From NCBI RefSeq assembly GCF_047948215.1, contig NC_134465.1, positions 53,825,841 through 53,889,840 on the forward strand: a stretch of 64,000 nucleotides of DNA, in the 5' to 3' direction. A program made the position numbers and the translations under genes. A model generated the notes under the pieces. That model was not told where the DNA came from. It saw only the letters and a list, made by a program, of their open reading frames with translations, and did no database searches. This document shows positions 54,545 through 64,000 of the stretch, piece after piece (the stretch's first letter is position 1; each line of letters starts with the position of its first letter). The stretch comes from Lycorma delicatula (Eukaryota > Arthropoda > Insecta > Hemiptera > Fulgoridae).

Positions 54545-54950
54545 AGGGTCTGACCTTTATTTTTGAAATAAAATTATTTAATCTTTTTAGAAAACAATAA
54601 CAAAAATGTACTAACAGTATTAGAAATTAAGCAAATTTTTTAATGTTTTTAGTAATACTTTATAATGTTTAATATAAAATTAATGATTTACAGTTGGAAC
54701 TAAAATAAAATACACCAACACATACTAAATTTTAGTTTCTAAAAAATTTTTTTTGGTCGCTGTGGTATTTTGTTTAATTAAAATAAAATATTTTTACACA
54801 CACTTTTTGCTAGTTTTAAAATTAAATCTAACAAGATTATTAAATAAGCTTAAGTAAATTTAAAGATCATATACCTCCTTGAATAAAGGCTAAAATAAGA
54901 AAAATACATTTAAAAAAAAATCTTCTGCATCTTAAATCTGGGATTTGTTA
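54545..54950. repeat. Dispersed AT-rich repeat, copy B
   Basis: Matches copy A (43530-43950) from GAAAACAATAACAAAAATGTA-like text through AATAAAGGCTAAAATAAG and ATCTTCTGCATCTTAAAT. Same orientation as copy A. Confidence 0.65.
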
Positions 54951-55091
54951 TTTAAAAAAAAAAAATTGTAGACGGTGCTTATTCAGTTTTTGATCAAAGT
55001 CGCAGACACAACGTTGTTCGAGAAACCACAGTTTTACCGATTTCGCATTAACGGACTTGGGTTTATCAACAAATCAGTGAATGGTGTTATA

Positions 55092-55371
55092 CCGGATTGG
55101 TCTAGTGGTGAACGCGTCTTCCCAAATCAGCTGATTTGGAAGTCGAGAGTTCCAGCGTTCAAGTCCTAGTAAAGCCAGCTATTTTTACACGGATTTGAAT
55201 ACTAGATCGTGGATACCAGTGTTCTTTGGTGGTTGGGTTTCAATTAACCACACATCTCAGGTATGGTCGAACTGACAATGTACAAGACTACACTTCATTC
55301 ACACTCATACATATCATCCTCTGAAGTATTATCCAAACGGTAGTTACCGGAGGCTAAACAGGAAAAAGAAA
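55092..55371 (+). mobile_element. tRNA-derived SINE, full length, best copy in the window
   Basis: 280 bp bounded by a perfect 15-bp repeat GTGAATGGTGTTATA at 55077-55091 and 55372-55386. The head has an A-box-like TTGGTCTAGTGGTGAACG and a B-box-like GTTCAAGTCC, spaced as in a tRNA and suited to RNA polymerase III. The body holds TTCTTTGGTGGTTGGGTTTC and TTAACCACACATCTCAGG. The tail is GGAGGCTAAACAGGAAAAAG. It is the reference for the copies at 18334, 37179 and 37955. SINEs do not encode protein and need a LINE partner to move. Confidence 0.93.
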
Positions 55372-55386
55372 GTGAATGGTGTTATA

Positions 55387-56040
55387 AACAATATAACCCA
55401 AGGTTGTTTATTATAACAATTCTGACCTTTGTGCGAATGCCGATACCAGCTGTCGCCAGTCTGTTCTCTGTGTGCGTTGAATGTGTTAGCTTCGGTGCTG
55501 TGTACATTGTTCTTTTGTTGTCAATATATCGTTGCGTCAAACTCTTTACAAGATTTTAGTTATCTAAAGAGTTTATTTAATGTTTTACTTTCTGCTCACG
55601 GCTGTTTCTGTATTGTCGGAAAATCTAGAATTAGATTTTTTTTAAGTGAGATGTTGTGCTCGGTAAGGCTCATCGTGCTATATGTTTTTGTACTGTTAGT
55701 TAATTATGTGTCTGAATTCATGTTTTTTTTTTATATTTTATTTTGTGAATGTAATTGTAATGTTTATTCAACTGTTCTTAGTTACGTCTTCTGTTCTTGT
55801 AAACAAATGTTATATATCATATTGCTCTCCATTATTACAGTCGATTCATAAATTCTTCTTGCGTTTCTGGTACAATTATAAATTAGACAAACTTCAAATA
55901 ACGTTGATATGCTGTTTTATTTGTTTTTTCTCTCTTTCGTATTCACTACCCAATCCAGACCATCAGATCCTCTCAGAACAGGGCTCTACATATGAAGTTA
56001 AACTCTGATTTTGTAAAATACTTAAGCCGATCGGAGGTAG
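55387..56040. other. Unassigned stretch with a Cys-rich open frame
   Basis: A 140-codon frame (55429-55851) has many Cys, Leu and Phe residues. It has no recognisable domain and is probably fortuitous. No repeat boundary found. Confidence 0.35.
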
Positions 56041-56370
56041 AGCAAAATAACAAAAAAAACATTTATTTCAACTTCGGAGGTGGAGTTTGATTTTTAAAAA
56101 AAGTTTTTGATTGTATTATTGATATATGCGTTATATGTAATTAATTCGCTTTAATAAGTATTTCTATAAACTGCCTATGAGCATAACCGAGATTTGAGTA
56201 TTCGCGAAATCCTCCTACTACTTCACGAATTTTGAACAAACAATGAACGTGATCGGTGCCTCATATATAGAAATATTTGAGCCAAATTTTAAAAAAATCG
56301 GTTGAATCAATCCTGAGATATAAGGTCAAAAGCAGTACGACACACTCGTATGTTCATGTATATATTTTTT
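56041..56370. repeat. Repeat fragment related to the foldback element at 62798-63516
   Basis: CTTCACGAATTTTGAACAAA, ATGAACGTGATCGGTGCCTC and GAGCCAAATTTTAAAA-like text match the right arm at about 63320-63410. A single arm only is present here. Confidence 0.5.
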
Positions 56371-57381
56371 TGATCTAGGTCAGTGGTTTCAAAACTTACT
56401 ATGCCCATGGATCCCTTTTTATAACAATACCTTGACCACGAACCCCCAATTGAAATAACACAATGCGTAATAGAGAAATTACAAATTTAACTTGTCTTGA
56501 ATGACAAATGGTGACGTAATAATAAAATATAATTAAAACATTGTGATATTTAAACTTGTATTTATTCAAATTATAACTTTTGTATTAAAATACAAAACAA
56601 CATTTATTTTAATTTTTTTCAATGAGATGGGTGAACCTGATGGGATGATAAGAGATTTACCTATATTCTGCTCTGTTTTTAACAGTCATAAATCTCCACG
56701 AGCACTGATTTCCAGTCTATTTTATTTTTGGTGATGAGGCTCATAACCAGTAAATCCACGTCCAACTAAATAGAAAGACGAGAAAACAATTAACAGCTTC
56801 TGTACCATGACCCATAATCCAGGATTTAAAATTGGTATTTATTTCTATAACCAGAATTAGTAGTATTCTTGTTCAAACATTGGTTTCAGCTCCTCATTTT
56901 TGGATAATTCAATAAATTGCTCTTGTATTAATATGGATTCATCCGAGTTTGCGGGCCTACTTACAAAAGGGCCCGACACCCGATCTGGGATGACCAAGTG
57001 AAGAATGTCTTAAAATATTTTTCTGAGGTCGGAATGAAGAGCCGATAAGTGTTGACAGAAGTAAGCAAATTTTCATCTCCTTTTTGCAATTTTGAAACCG
57101 AGAGAATTCTCTCTGCAAGTTTTCTTTGTATAGAAAATGTTTTGCAGCAAACACTGAAACTATTAATTTTGATTAAATTTAATCGATCACCTTGGAACTT
57201 TAAATTGGTTTTATTAAATGTGGCAAATAAATCAGTTTTGTAAGCTGTCATATTTTGAATTGAGCAGTAAATCATTGTCATTACTTTGCAGGAATTCCAA
57301 CACTGAATCAGAAAGTCCATAAAATCGATCCAAACATGGACTTTTAGATAACCAACGAACTAGTAAAGTAGTAAACGATTA

Positions 57382-58714
57382 TAGGGTCATTCACGCGAAC
57401 CGGATGTTTTTGAAGTGGGTTGTACTCGGGCGTTCGTGGTGGGAGGGGCACGTGGCTGGTGTCTGACGTTTCCTTTGTTCATAACATTTACATTTTAGTC
57501 GTTGAGATGGAGCCGTGGACGCTATACCAACGCCAGTACGCGTATGACAGTTTTGTGCGAAATGACGAATCCGTAACTGCTGTTCAGCGAGATTTCCGCC
57601 GTCAGTTTAATATCCATCGTAATGCAAGTGTCCCTTCTCGTAACACAATATTGCGACGGGAAAACAACCTTCGAACAAGCGGTTAAATATTGAAGAAAAA
57701 ACCACCGGGTCCTCGACGAACTGCTAGCACTCCGGAGAACATCGAACGAGTAAGGGAAGCCATTGTCAGAAGCCCACGCCGCTCTATTCAGAGGCATTCA
57801 GCAGCGCTTCAAATGAGCACAAGTACGGTAAGACGAATTCTGCATACAGACCTGTATTTCCATCCTTACAAGATAACCGTCGTGCACCAGTTAAACGAGC
57901 AAGATTTCACCTAGCGATTACAATTTTGTCGACAAATGCTTACCGTTTTTGAAGAAAATGAAAATTTGTTATTTTTAATGAGTGACGAAGTCCATTTTCA
58001 TCTGAATGGCTTCGTCAACAAACAGAATTGCCGGTATCGGGCAGAAAGAAACCCACATCGGCTTCACAAGAGACCACTTCATAGCCCAAAGGTTACTGTC
58101 TGGTGTGCAATAGGAAAGGTCGGCGTTATTGGACCATATTTTTTTGAAGAAAATGACGCTGCCGTAACAGTAACAGCTGATCGTTACATTGCGATGTGGA
58201 ATACGTTTTTCATATCTGAGTTACGAAATCGGGGAATCGATTTTCAAAATGTGTTATTCCAGCAGGATGGAGCTACAGCGCACACAGAGAGCGCAACGAT
58301 GGCTGTTCTCCGTAACTTGTTTCCGGGACGGATCGTTTCCAGATTCGGCGACATTCCTTGGCCCCTCGGTCCCCCGACTTGAGTAGTTGTGATCTTTTTC
58401 GGTGGGGGTTTCTGAAATCGCGTGTGTACGGCAATAAACCGCGTACATTGGAGGACCTAAAGATCGCAATTCGTAATCACGTCACCCAGATTGATGTAGA
58501 CATGCTGCAAAGAATTGAGGCCAGATGCCGTGATAGGCTACAACAATGTATTGCCCAAAATGGACATCACTTGCCGGACATAATTTTTCGTTCATGAGTA
58601 AGTAACAAATGCTTTTATTTAACAAGTGTTTCAGTACCAATAAAACTTTTTTTAAGTAAATATTCAATTTTTTATGATTATTTCAAAAACATCCGGTTCC
58701 CGTGATTGACCCTG
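57382..58714 (+). mobile_element. Mariner-like DNA transposon (1,333 bp) nested in the hAT relic
   Basis: Left end TAGGGTCATTCACGCGAACCGGAT-type text (start 57382) pairs with the right end, whose inward reading is CAGGGTCAATCACGGGAACC followed by GGATGTTTTTGAA. The difference is a few bases. TA is duplicated at 57380-57381 and 58715-58716. The length matches the relative at 38005-39336, but the terminal sequences differ, so the two are separate subfamilies. Confidence 0.9.
57507..58597 (+). pseudogene. Mariner-like transposase with two stops and one frameshift
   Basis: The ATG at 57507 begins MEPWTLYQRQYAYDSFVR. The same frame carries an in-frame TAA at 57684-57686 and a TAG at 57912-57914. 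It then continues with SDEVHFHLNGFVNKQN as the first catalytic block and FQQDGATAHTESAT as the second. At 58362-58366, in a C-run just before the third block, one base is missing. The remainder (APRSPDLSSCDLFRWGFLKS to the end at 58597) is in the next frame. The protein aligns with the 38133-39233 pseudogene over its whole length. It is inactive, with damage at different places from the other copy. Confidence 0.9.
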
Positions 58715-59348
58715 TATAATCTTCATCATTTTCCAAACAAAGTTGAGGAAATAATCTCTGATTTAAGTAATTCCTTTTGATTTTATTAACTGGTCTAATG
58801 ACATACTCTAGTGAGCCGTAATCTTTTGAAATCTTAAATGTTGTTTCATCTTATATCAGTTTCTAAACGCTTGACAAATAACAATTCTTGTAAAAGTTTT
58901 TTTCTTTTACAAATTACATAAGCTAAAAGTAAAGCTTCATTTTTTGACAAAGTTGACTCATCAAGCTATATAGAGAATTCAGATGTTTTTAAATACTCGC
59001 ATAAAAAATTTTTTACACTGAACGATTTCGTTAATCCTTCGTTGTACTGTATTATAATTTAGTGGAATTCTTATAATATCGAAAGCTAATTTAAGCAGCA
59101 CGGTGCGTGTTATTTCACTTGAAGCGGATAAAATAAACTCTTTCCCAATGATGTGCGGGTTTCCGGACTTTGCAATGAGTAAAGAAATATTATAAACAGC
59201 TCTCAGTTCATCTTCATCTCTCTCAGATGTTATCGCAACGACGGTGTTTTCAAATATTCTTCTTTGACTGTTTCAAAGATAGTTAAATCTTTTTTGTCGT
59301 TTTGGACTTTTGTCAAATGTTCTTTAAGCTTAGAAGGTTTCATTGATT

Positions 59349-60481
59349 CAAAGAAGTTTTGATCTTTGTCGATATAATAAAAAGAACACAAATCCGTTTG
59401 TAGTACAAAACGAATTTTATAACAACAGAAATAGCATGAATCCCGATGTTACAGTTTATACGGACGGCTCTAGAAACGTTAATTCGGTTGGTTGTGGTTT
59501 TCTAGTTGGCAACAGAACGTACATGTTAGGCCTTCCCAATATTTCCAGTATTTTCGTCACAAACTGTATGCCATTAGTGTGGTTAGCCCAAAATTTTGAC
59601 ATTTTCTTGTTCGCTAAGATTCCATGAGTACCCTACAGACAATTAGTGATGTATACTCTAGATACCCTGTTGTTTGTGAGATTCAGTGTATTATTTCGCA
59701 GATGACTAGTCGTAATACAACGGTGAGCTTCTGCGGATCCCCAGCCATATAGGAATTTCACATGCAATGAGCACGCAGATAATTCGGCAAAAGAGGGTTG
59801 TTTCCAGCCTCCTTTCACCGACCGTATCACTTATAAATGATCTTGTCTGTTTCCTGAAGAAAGTGGTTCATGATGAATGGCAAAGTAAATGGAATGCCAC
59901 CACAAACAACAAGCTTCGTCCAATTAAGAACACTGTTTCACCGTGGAGCTCCTCATGCAGAATTAACTGTCAGGTGGAGGTTATTAACTGCCGTTTGCAA
60001 ATAGGACACACTAACACTTACCGATATCTGATAACACAAACAGATGGACCAGTTTGTGCTCGTTGCGATTGTCGACTTGACAGTGCATCACATTCTTGTG
60101 GATTGTATCCGTTATGCGGTATTACATCGTTAGTTTAACTTGGAAACTAACATTCGAACTTTTCTAGAGAATAATGATACGAAGTTATCTTATGTTTTAT
60201 GATTCTTTAGGGCCGTCCGTTTGTATTCAAATATTTCAATTACTGTGTTTCAGCTATTTATAATGATACACTGTAATTTTAATCGTCAGATATATAACGT
60301 GATATATCTTTGTGTATCTATTTTGATTTTAGCATACGGTAAAGGTTTTTACATTTTAAGATGTATTTTAATTGTTTTAAACGTGTTTTCTTTTTATTTA
60401 ATTTTTAACATTTAGTTTTTTAAAACACATACTTCGTGTTCGGGCGATGATAACACCGAAGCGTTTTTCGCCCAGAAAAAA
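59349..60481 (+). pseudogene. 5'-truncated non-LTR retrotransposon with an RNase H domain, inserted in the hAT relic
   Basis: A 7-bp repeat ATTGATT (59342-59348 and 60482-60488) bounds the insertion, and hAT coding text resumes on both sides. The plus strand encodes the start of an RNase H domain (VTVYTDGSRNVNSVGCGF, about 59452-59505, with the catalytic Asp of YTDGS). After frame breaks comes the C-terminal tail: WNATTNNKLRPIKNTV and RLQIGHTNTYRYLI near 59900-60050, then a degraded CxxC/H-type end (CARCDCRLDSASH). This order is typical of RNase-H-bearing non-LTR elements. Only the last part of ORF2 is present. A short A-tail ends the element at 60481. Confidence 0.8.
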
Positions 60482-60663
60482 ATTGATTATTTGAAAATGT
60501 TTTATTGCATAGAAGGCACATAGGTAAAGTACTATTTCTTTTTGAAGTACTATTCAGTACTTATGTTGTCTGTATTTTTTTCTTCGGCTCACTCATACTG
60601 TTATCTGTAAAAAAGGACACAAATTGAAGATATAAGAAAATATAACATTTTATTTTTGTGAAA

Positions 60664-60682
60664 AAAAACCACTGTTTTTTTT

Positions 60683-60714
<32 letters not shown>

Positions 60715-60890
60715 TTAACCTCCGGGGCCGCAGTTAAGCATTATTGTACAGAGGATGAGATGAATGATTTGTAGCGTGTGTGAAAAATGCCATGCCTGAC
60801 CGGGATTCGAACCCGGGACCTCCGGGTGAAAGGCCTGTGTTAACCTGCACAGATATATCGGTACGGCCGCTTCGACCTGACTTCCACCGT
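60664..60890 (-). mobile_element. tRNA-derived SINE, second family, with a long poly-A tail
   Basis: Read on the minus strand it has a head with the perfect B-box GGTTCGAATCCCGGTCAGGC at about 60799, then CATGGCATTTTTCACACACG, a body ATCATTCATCTCATCCTCTG, an end CCGGAGGTTAAAAA, and an A-rich tail (T-tracts at 60676-60717). It shares the head-and-body start with 26556-26645. No clear target duplication was found. It lies just 5' of the hAT start. Confidence 0.75.
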
Positions 60891-62345
60891 GCGATGTTCT
60901 TCATTACTTGTATTTTATGTACCTATCTATAATATTTTACTGAGGATATAAAAATCGTTACCAATTTGGTTTAACTTTCATAATAATGAAAATAGATCCC
61001 AGTTATTTTTCTTTATGTTAAACCTTTCGCGGACCCCCGACGTTGTCCACGCATCCACAAGTTAATACTAATTAATAACATTAATAAATTTATTACAGAA
61101 ATTCAGGATAAATGTAATGCATTTAAAACAGCAATTTACCGGATTTATTACTAGTTTTTTATAGTTATAAATATGTAAATATTGTGAACCAGTTTTAGAA
61201 CATGTGATTGTATGGTATACTTCAGAACTTGTTACACAGATATGAATCGAGAGATTTTACATCCTTATATTTATAAGATGTTATACGAGTATAATATGCC
61301 ATTGTATAATGAAACACTTGAACCTAATAAAAAAGAAGCAATAATTTCTTATTATAAAAATCATTCAGAGATTGATCGTGGGCAGGAAATTATTGATTTA
61401 CTAGGATCAATATCATTTCAGTAAAATTAATAACAAGATTAACATGGCTACTGAAAAACCAACATTGTAATTAATAAAAATGCTGTTAAATTTAGACTTA
61501 ATTTTATTTTTATATTTACATGTCTACCATTCACCGTGCAGTTTTTATTCATAAAAATAACTTCTTACAGAGAAAAATCAAACCGGAATTTACATAAATT
61601 AAGCAGTTAGCTAGGAATTTGGCTAAAAGAATATTTTTGTTAAGGTCTTTTATTTGTATTAAAATTTTAAGAATTGTTTATTTTCTCAAATGCGTTGCCA
61701 TTTCTTTAAGCTAATCAATAGAATGAATTCATACATTATTTAATGTGTGATTCTTCACCAACCGGTCACTGTAAATCTTTTTATTTGGCATTATGACATT
61801 ATCTTCTTTATTTGTTTATATAAAACACTAGCTGGCAGTCCAATTTTGTTGAATGATGTCATTTGCTAACATAAAACGAGGGAAAAAATAATTTAAAAGA
61901 AAATCACTGTGATGCCACGAAAATTAAAAACATTTTGCTTATTTCATTATACCATGCTTCAATTAATTATATCAGAAATTAGGAGAATTATAACTTAAAG
62001 ATTTAAATCAGTTGAAGTTAATTAAAATGTTTCAGTATCAAGAGTTTTTTTTTAATCAGCATCAAGACTTAAGCATATACTAAGATAGTACTTTTTATTA
62101 TATTATTATTATTATTATTCATTCACCTTGAGCTTGTTACGCTATAGTGTGGTCAGTTTTAAGCTCTTTCCCATAGTTTGCGAGATAAATGGCCTAGAAT
62201 ATAAATATTCCAGGATAAAGTAGTACAACCTTCAAAAACATGTAACTCGTATAACACTATCACCTGTATAACTATCTCTGATAGTTAGCTGCATGACCTT
62301 CAAAAAGATCAAGGTCATATATGTAACTATATATTCCAATGTAAA
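60891..62345. other. Mostly non-coding AT-rich DNA
   Basis: Text at 61019-61060 (AACCTTTCGCGGACCCCCGA) resembles hAT subterminal sequence and may belong to the hAT relic or to another copy. A 70-codon open frame at 61212-61424 has no recognised motif. Confidence 0.4.
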
Positions 62346-62797
62346 ATGTTATCATTTCCAAAATGGAGAGAAAAATGTGTACGCAAACAGAAAACTGCTC
62401 CAAGAACTGATAAAATTCTAGTAAGAAATAGTAAAAGTAATCCAAGGAAAACAAGCTCAAATCTTAAAAGAAATTTATTAGCAACTGGTTTTGAAGTTAG
62501 TAGTTCAACTGTATGCCCTGTAGGCTTCTGGAAGCTGGCCAAAAAGCAAGAAGACCAATGAGAAAACAATTAACTCCTAGAATGAAGAAAAATGTTCAGC
62601 ATTGGCCCAAAAAACATAAATCATGGACTGCTGATGTCTGGAAGAAGGTAATTTTTAGTCATAAAACTCGTTTATTTGTCCAGGGTTACAAATCAAGTGT
62701 CGTGAGACAAGGTGACAGTGAACCTTTGAGACCTGAGCATATCCAACAAACTGTAAAACACCCTCTGAAACAGATGTTTTTCACAACATTTACAACA
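62346..62797 (+). pseudogene. Tc1-like transposase N-terminal remnant
   Basis: The plus strand shows, across two frames, the Tc1 order: CVRKQKTAPRTDKILVRNSK and NPRKTSSNLKRNLLATG (paired helix-turn-helix region, 62370-62490). After a frameshift near 62515 come RRLLEAGxxARRP-like and RMKKNVQHWPKKHKSW, then ADVWKKVIFSHKTRLFVQG near 62640. In that last piece the normal first catalytic Asp (SDET) is changed to His (SHKT). EPLRPEHIQQTVKHP follows. It ends where the foldback element begins, so the second and third catalytic blocks are missing. Non-functional. Confidence 0.8.
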
Positions 62798-63516
62798 TAT
62801 TATAGAGGAAGGTATGGTGACTATGTCAAAAATGGAGTATCATGATATTTTAAATCATTACATTTTAGAGTTCAACTAGTTACCACACTGATTTTTACTT
62901 TATATCTTTGCATCGACTGAAGTAATTTTTCTCAAATTTGGTTCAATATTTCTTGATATGAGACATTGATCACATTCATTTTTTGTTCAAAATTCATGAA
63001 GGGTTGGATGGATATCGCAAAAGAACAGATTTCAATTTCCTTCAGAAGAATTTGAGAGAAAAATTTATTAAAGCAAATTTATTACCTACAATTTTTTTTT
63101 CAAAAATAACCCTAACCTCTTAAAACTGAAATATAAGTTTTTTGTTATTTTTTTCTATCTCCCTTCAGTTTAAATATTTAAAAAAATGTTTTTAAGTTCT
63201 ATACTTCATATAGGGTTATTTGTGAAAAAAAATTGTAGGTAATAAATTTACTTTAATAAATTTTTCTCTGAAATTCTTCTGAAGGAAATTGAAATCTGTT
63301 CTTTCACGATATCCATCCATTCCTTCACGAATTTTGAACAAAAAATGAATACGATCAATGTCTCATATCAAACCAATTTGAGACAAATTACTTCAGTCAA
63401 TGCAAAGATATAAAGCCAAAATCAGTGTGGTAACTAGTTGGACCCTAAAATGTAAAGATTTTAAAAAACCACAATACCCCATTTTTGACATGATAAGCAA
63501 ACCTTCCTCTACAATA
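62798..63516. mobile_element. Foldback element with arms of about 310 bp
   Basis: The left arm 62798-63114 and right arm 63212-63516 are imperfect reverse complements over essentially their whole length. Examples are ATAGAGGAAGGT with ACCTTCCTCTAC, CAACTAGTTACCACACTGAT with its partner at about 63422-63441, and TTATTACCTACAATTTTTTT with AAAAAAATTGTAGGTAATAA. The loop is about 97 bp. Identity is clearly lower than in the hairpins at 9131 and 14351. Single-arm relatives occur at 56216-56340, so this is a dispersed repeat family. Confidence 0.8.
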
Positions 63517-63822
63517 TAGCTCTTTTAGATGTATTTGCCCAGAAAGTAAAATCTATTAATGTATAATTTTGACCAGGCAACAAGCTTATTATTAAAACCA
63601 TAAAGCTAATTCAAATATGTTTTAAAAATATATGACATTCATTATATGCTCTCGTACATTATCAACAAACAATTTTTGATTAATACATATATATAGCTAT
63701 AAAGAAATTTTTACAGTTTTTTAAATTGCATACCCTAGACCTAAAATGCACAAAGGTTTTTTGAATTTTTTTTATTTTAGCATTTACTGAAGAGGGGTTG
63801 TTTAGAGATAACTTTACTTAAG

Positions 63823-63866
<44 letters not shown>

Positions 63867-64000
63867 CTGTGCAAATTTATTGGGACAAAGTAAAAAAACA
63901 CTCTTTTTCAAAAAACTATGCCTTTATTCATTTTATATTCATTTATAATTTATATAAAATATAAATAATATACATATATAATATAGTCATATATTATAAT
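63517..64000. other. AT-rich end of the window with (AT)n microsatellite
   Basis: A TA run lies at about 63823-63860. TTATTGGGACAAAGTAAAAAAA after 63875 may be the start of another repeat that leaves the window. Confidence 0.5.

Larger units (their letters stand above)
56382..60600 (-). pseudogene. hAT transposon relic (ZBED5-like transposase) carrying three later insertions
   Basis: Read on the minus strand. Near 60595 an ATG begins MSEPKKK; a BED-like finger piece (PMCLLCNKTFSN) follows at about 60520. The frame resumes at about 59348 with ESMKPSKLKEHLTKVQND. QLDESTLSKNEALLLAYV-like text, the N-terminal part of the hAT RNase-H-like core, follows around 58940. The region interrupted by the mariner-like element resumes at 57380 with a VRWLS-type block, then 57320-56957 (CWNSCKVMT, LKFQGDRLNLIKINSF, CCKTFSIQRKL, RILSVSKLQKGDENL). 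The C-terminal dimerisation segment is near 56713-56850 (FSRLSIYLVGRGF-like, KNRLEIxxRGDLRL-like). A terminal sequence CAGTGGTTTCAAAACTTA starts at 56385. It is full of stops and long dead. Type inferred from block order. Confidence 0.75.

Noticed and set aside
55429..55851. 140-codon Cys-rich plus-strand frame as a gene
   Set aside because: Composition is low complexity, there is no recognised domain, no supporting splice or polyadenylation context, and a second overlapping frame is equally open.
61019..61060. Right terminal repeat of the 56382 hAT relic
   Set aside because: The hAT-like text is in the same orientation as the left end, not inverted as a true terminus would be.

Overview
This window is nuclear DNA from an AT-rich insect genome. 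It has no bacterial gene layout. It shows long non-coding stretches, microsatellites, GT-AG exon borders, tRNA-derived SINEs, several clades of non-LTR retrotransposon, and mariner, Tc1 and hAT DNA transposons. The repeat mix looks hemipteran to me, but I cannot fix the order or species from sequence alone.

The host gene content is small. One multi-exon gene of unknown function lies on the + strand: coding exons 7690-7765, 10120-10244, 11869-11971 and 13124-13488, with phase matching at every junction. A second terminal-exon candidate at 17031-17140 has the same phase as the final exon. Nothing else reads as a conventional host gene. The most unusual coding region is 45145-47345, an intronless array of about 26 leucine-rich repeats built from 81-bp units, with a 619-residue open frame that breaks near its 3' end.

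Layout by region. 1-1060: 3' end of an RTE-like retrotransposon and an hAT remnant. 1060-7460: AT-rich non-coding DNA with microsatellites and one foldback MITE. 7465-7650: a long TG microsatellite. 7690-13700: the host gene, with a mariner relic carrying a 144-bp-arm hairpin in its first visible intron and a MITE in its last. 14351-14780: a nearly perfect hairpin with arms of about 215 bp. 15540-16000: a mariner relic. 18334-18625: a SINE. 19060-21172: retrotransposon relics. 22609-25473: a 5'-truncated GC-rich Jockey-type element with a perfect 12-bp target duplication. 27574-33434: an RTE-like copy split by a two-ORF CR1/L2-like element of about 5.2 kb. 33590-35610: an older retrotransposon relic. 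37179-39576: two SINEs, one split by a mariner-like element. 41375-44810: a GC-rich island and dispersed repeats. 45145-47345: the LRR array. 47830-50713: two RTE-like copies. 52164-54487: a mariner derivative and a foldback MITE. 55092-55371: a SINE with a perfect 15-bp duplication. 56382-61000: an hAT relic carrying three later insertions. 62346-63516: a Tc1 remnant running into a foldback element. The end is AT-rich.

Most of the window is a layered transposon deposit. In three places target-site duplications let the order of insertion be read directly. The item most worth following is the LRR array, followed by the long palindromes and the unidentified host gene.
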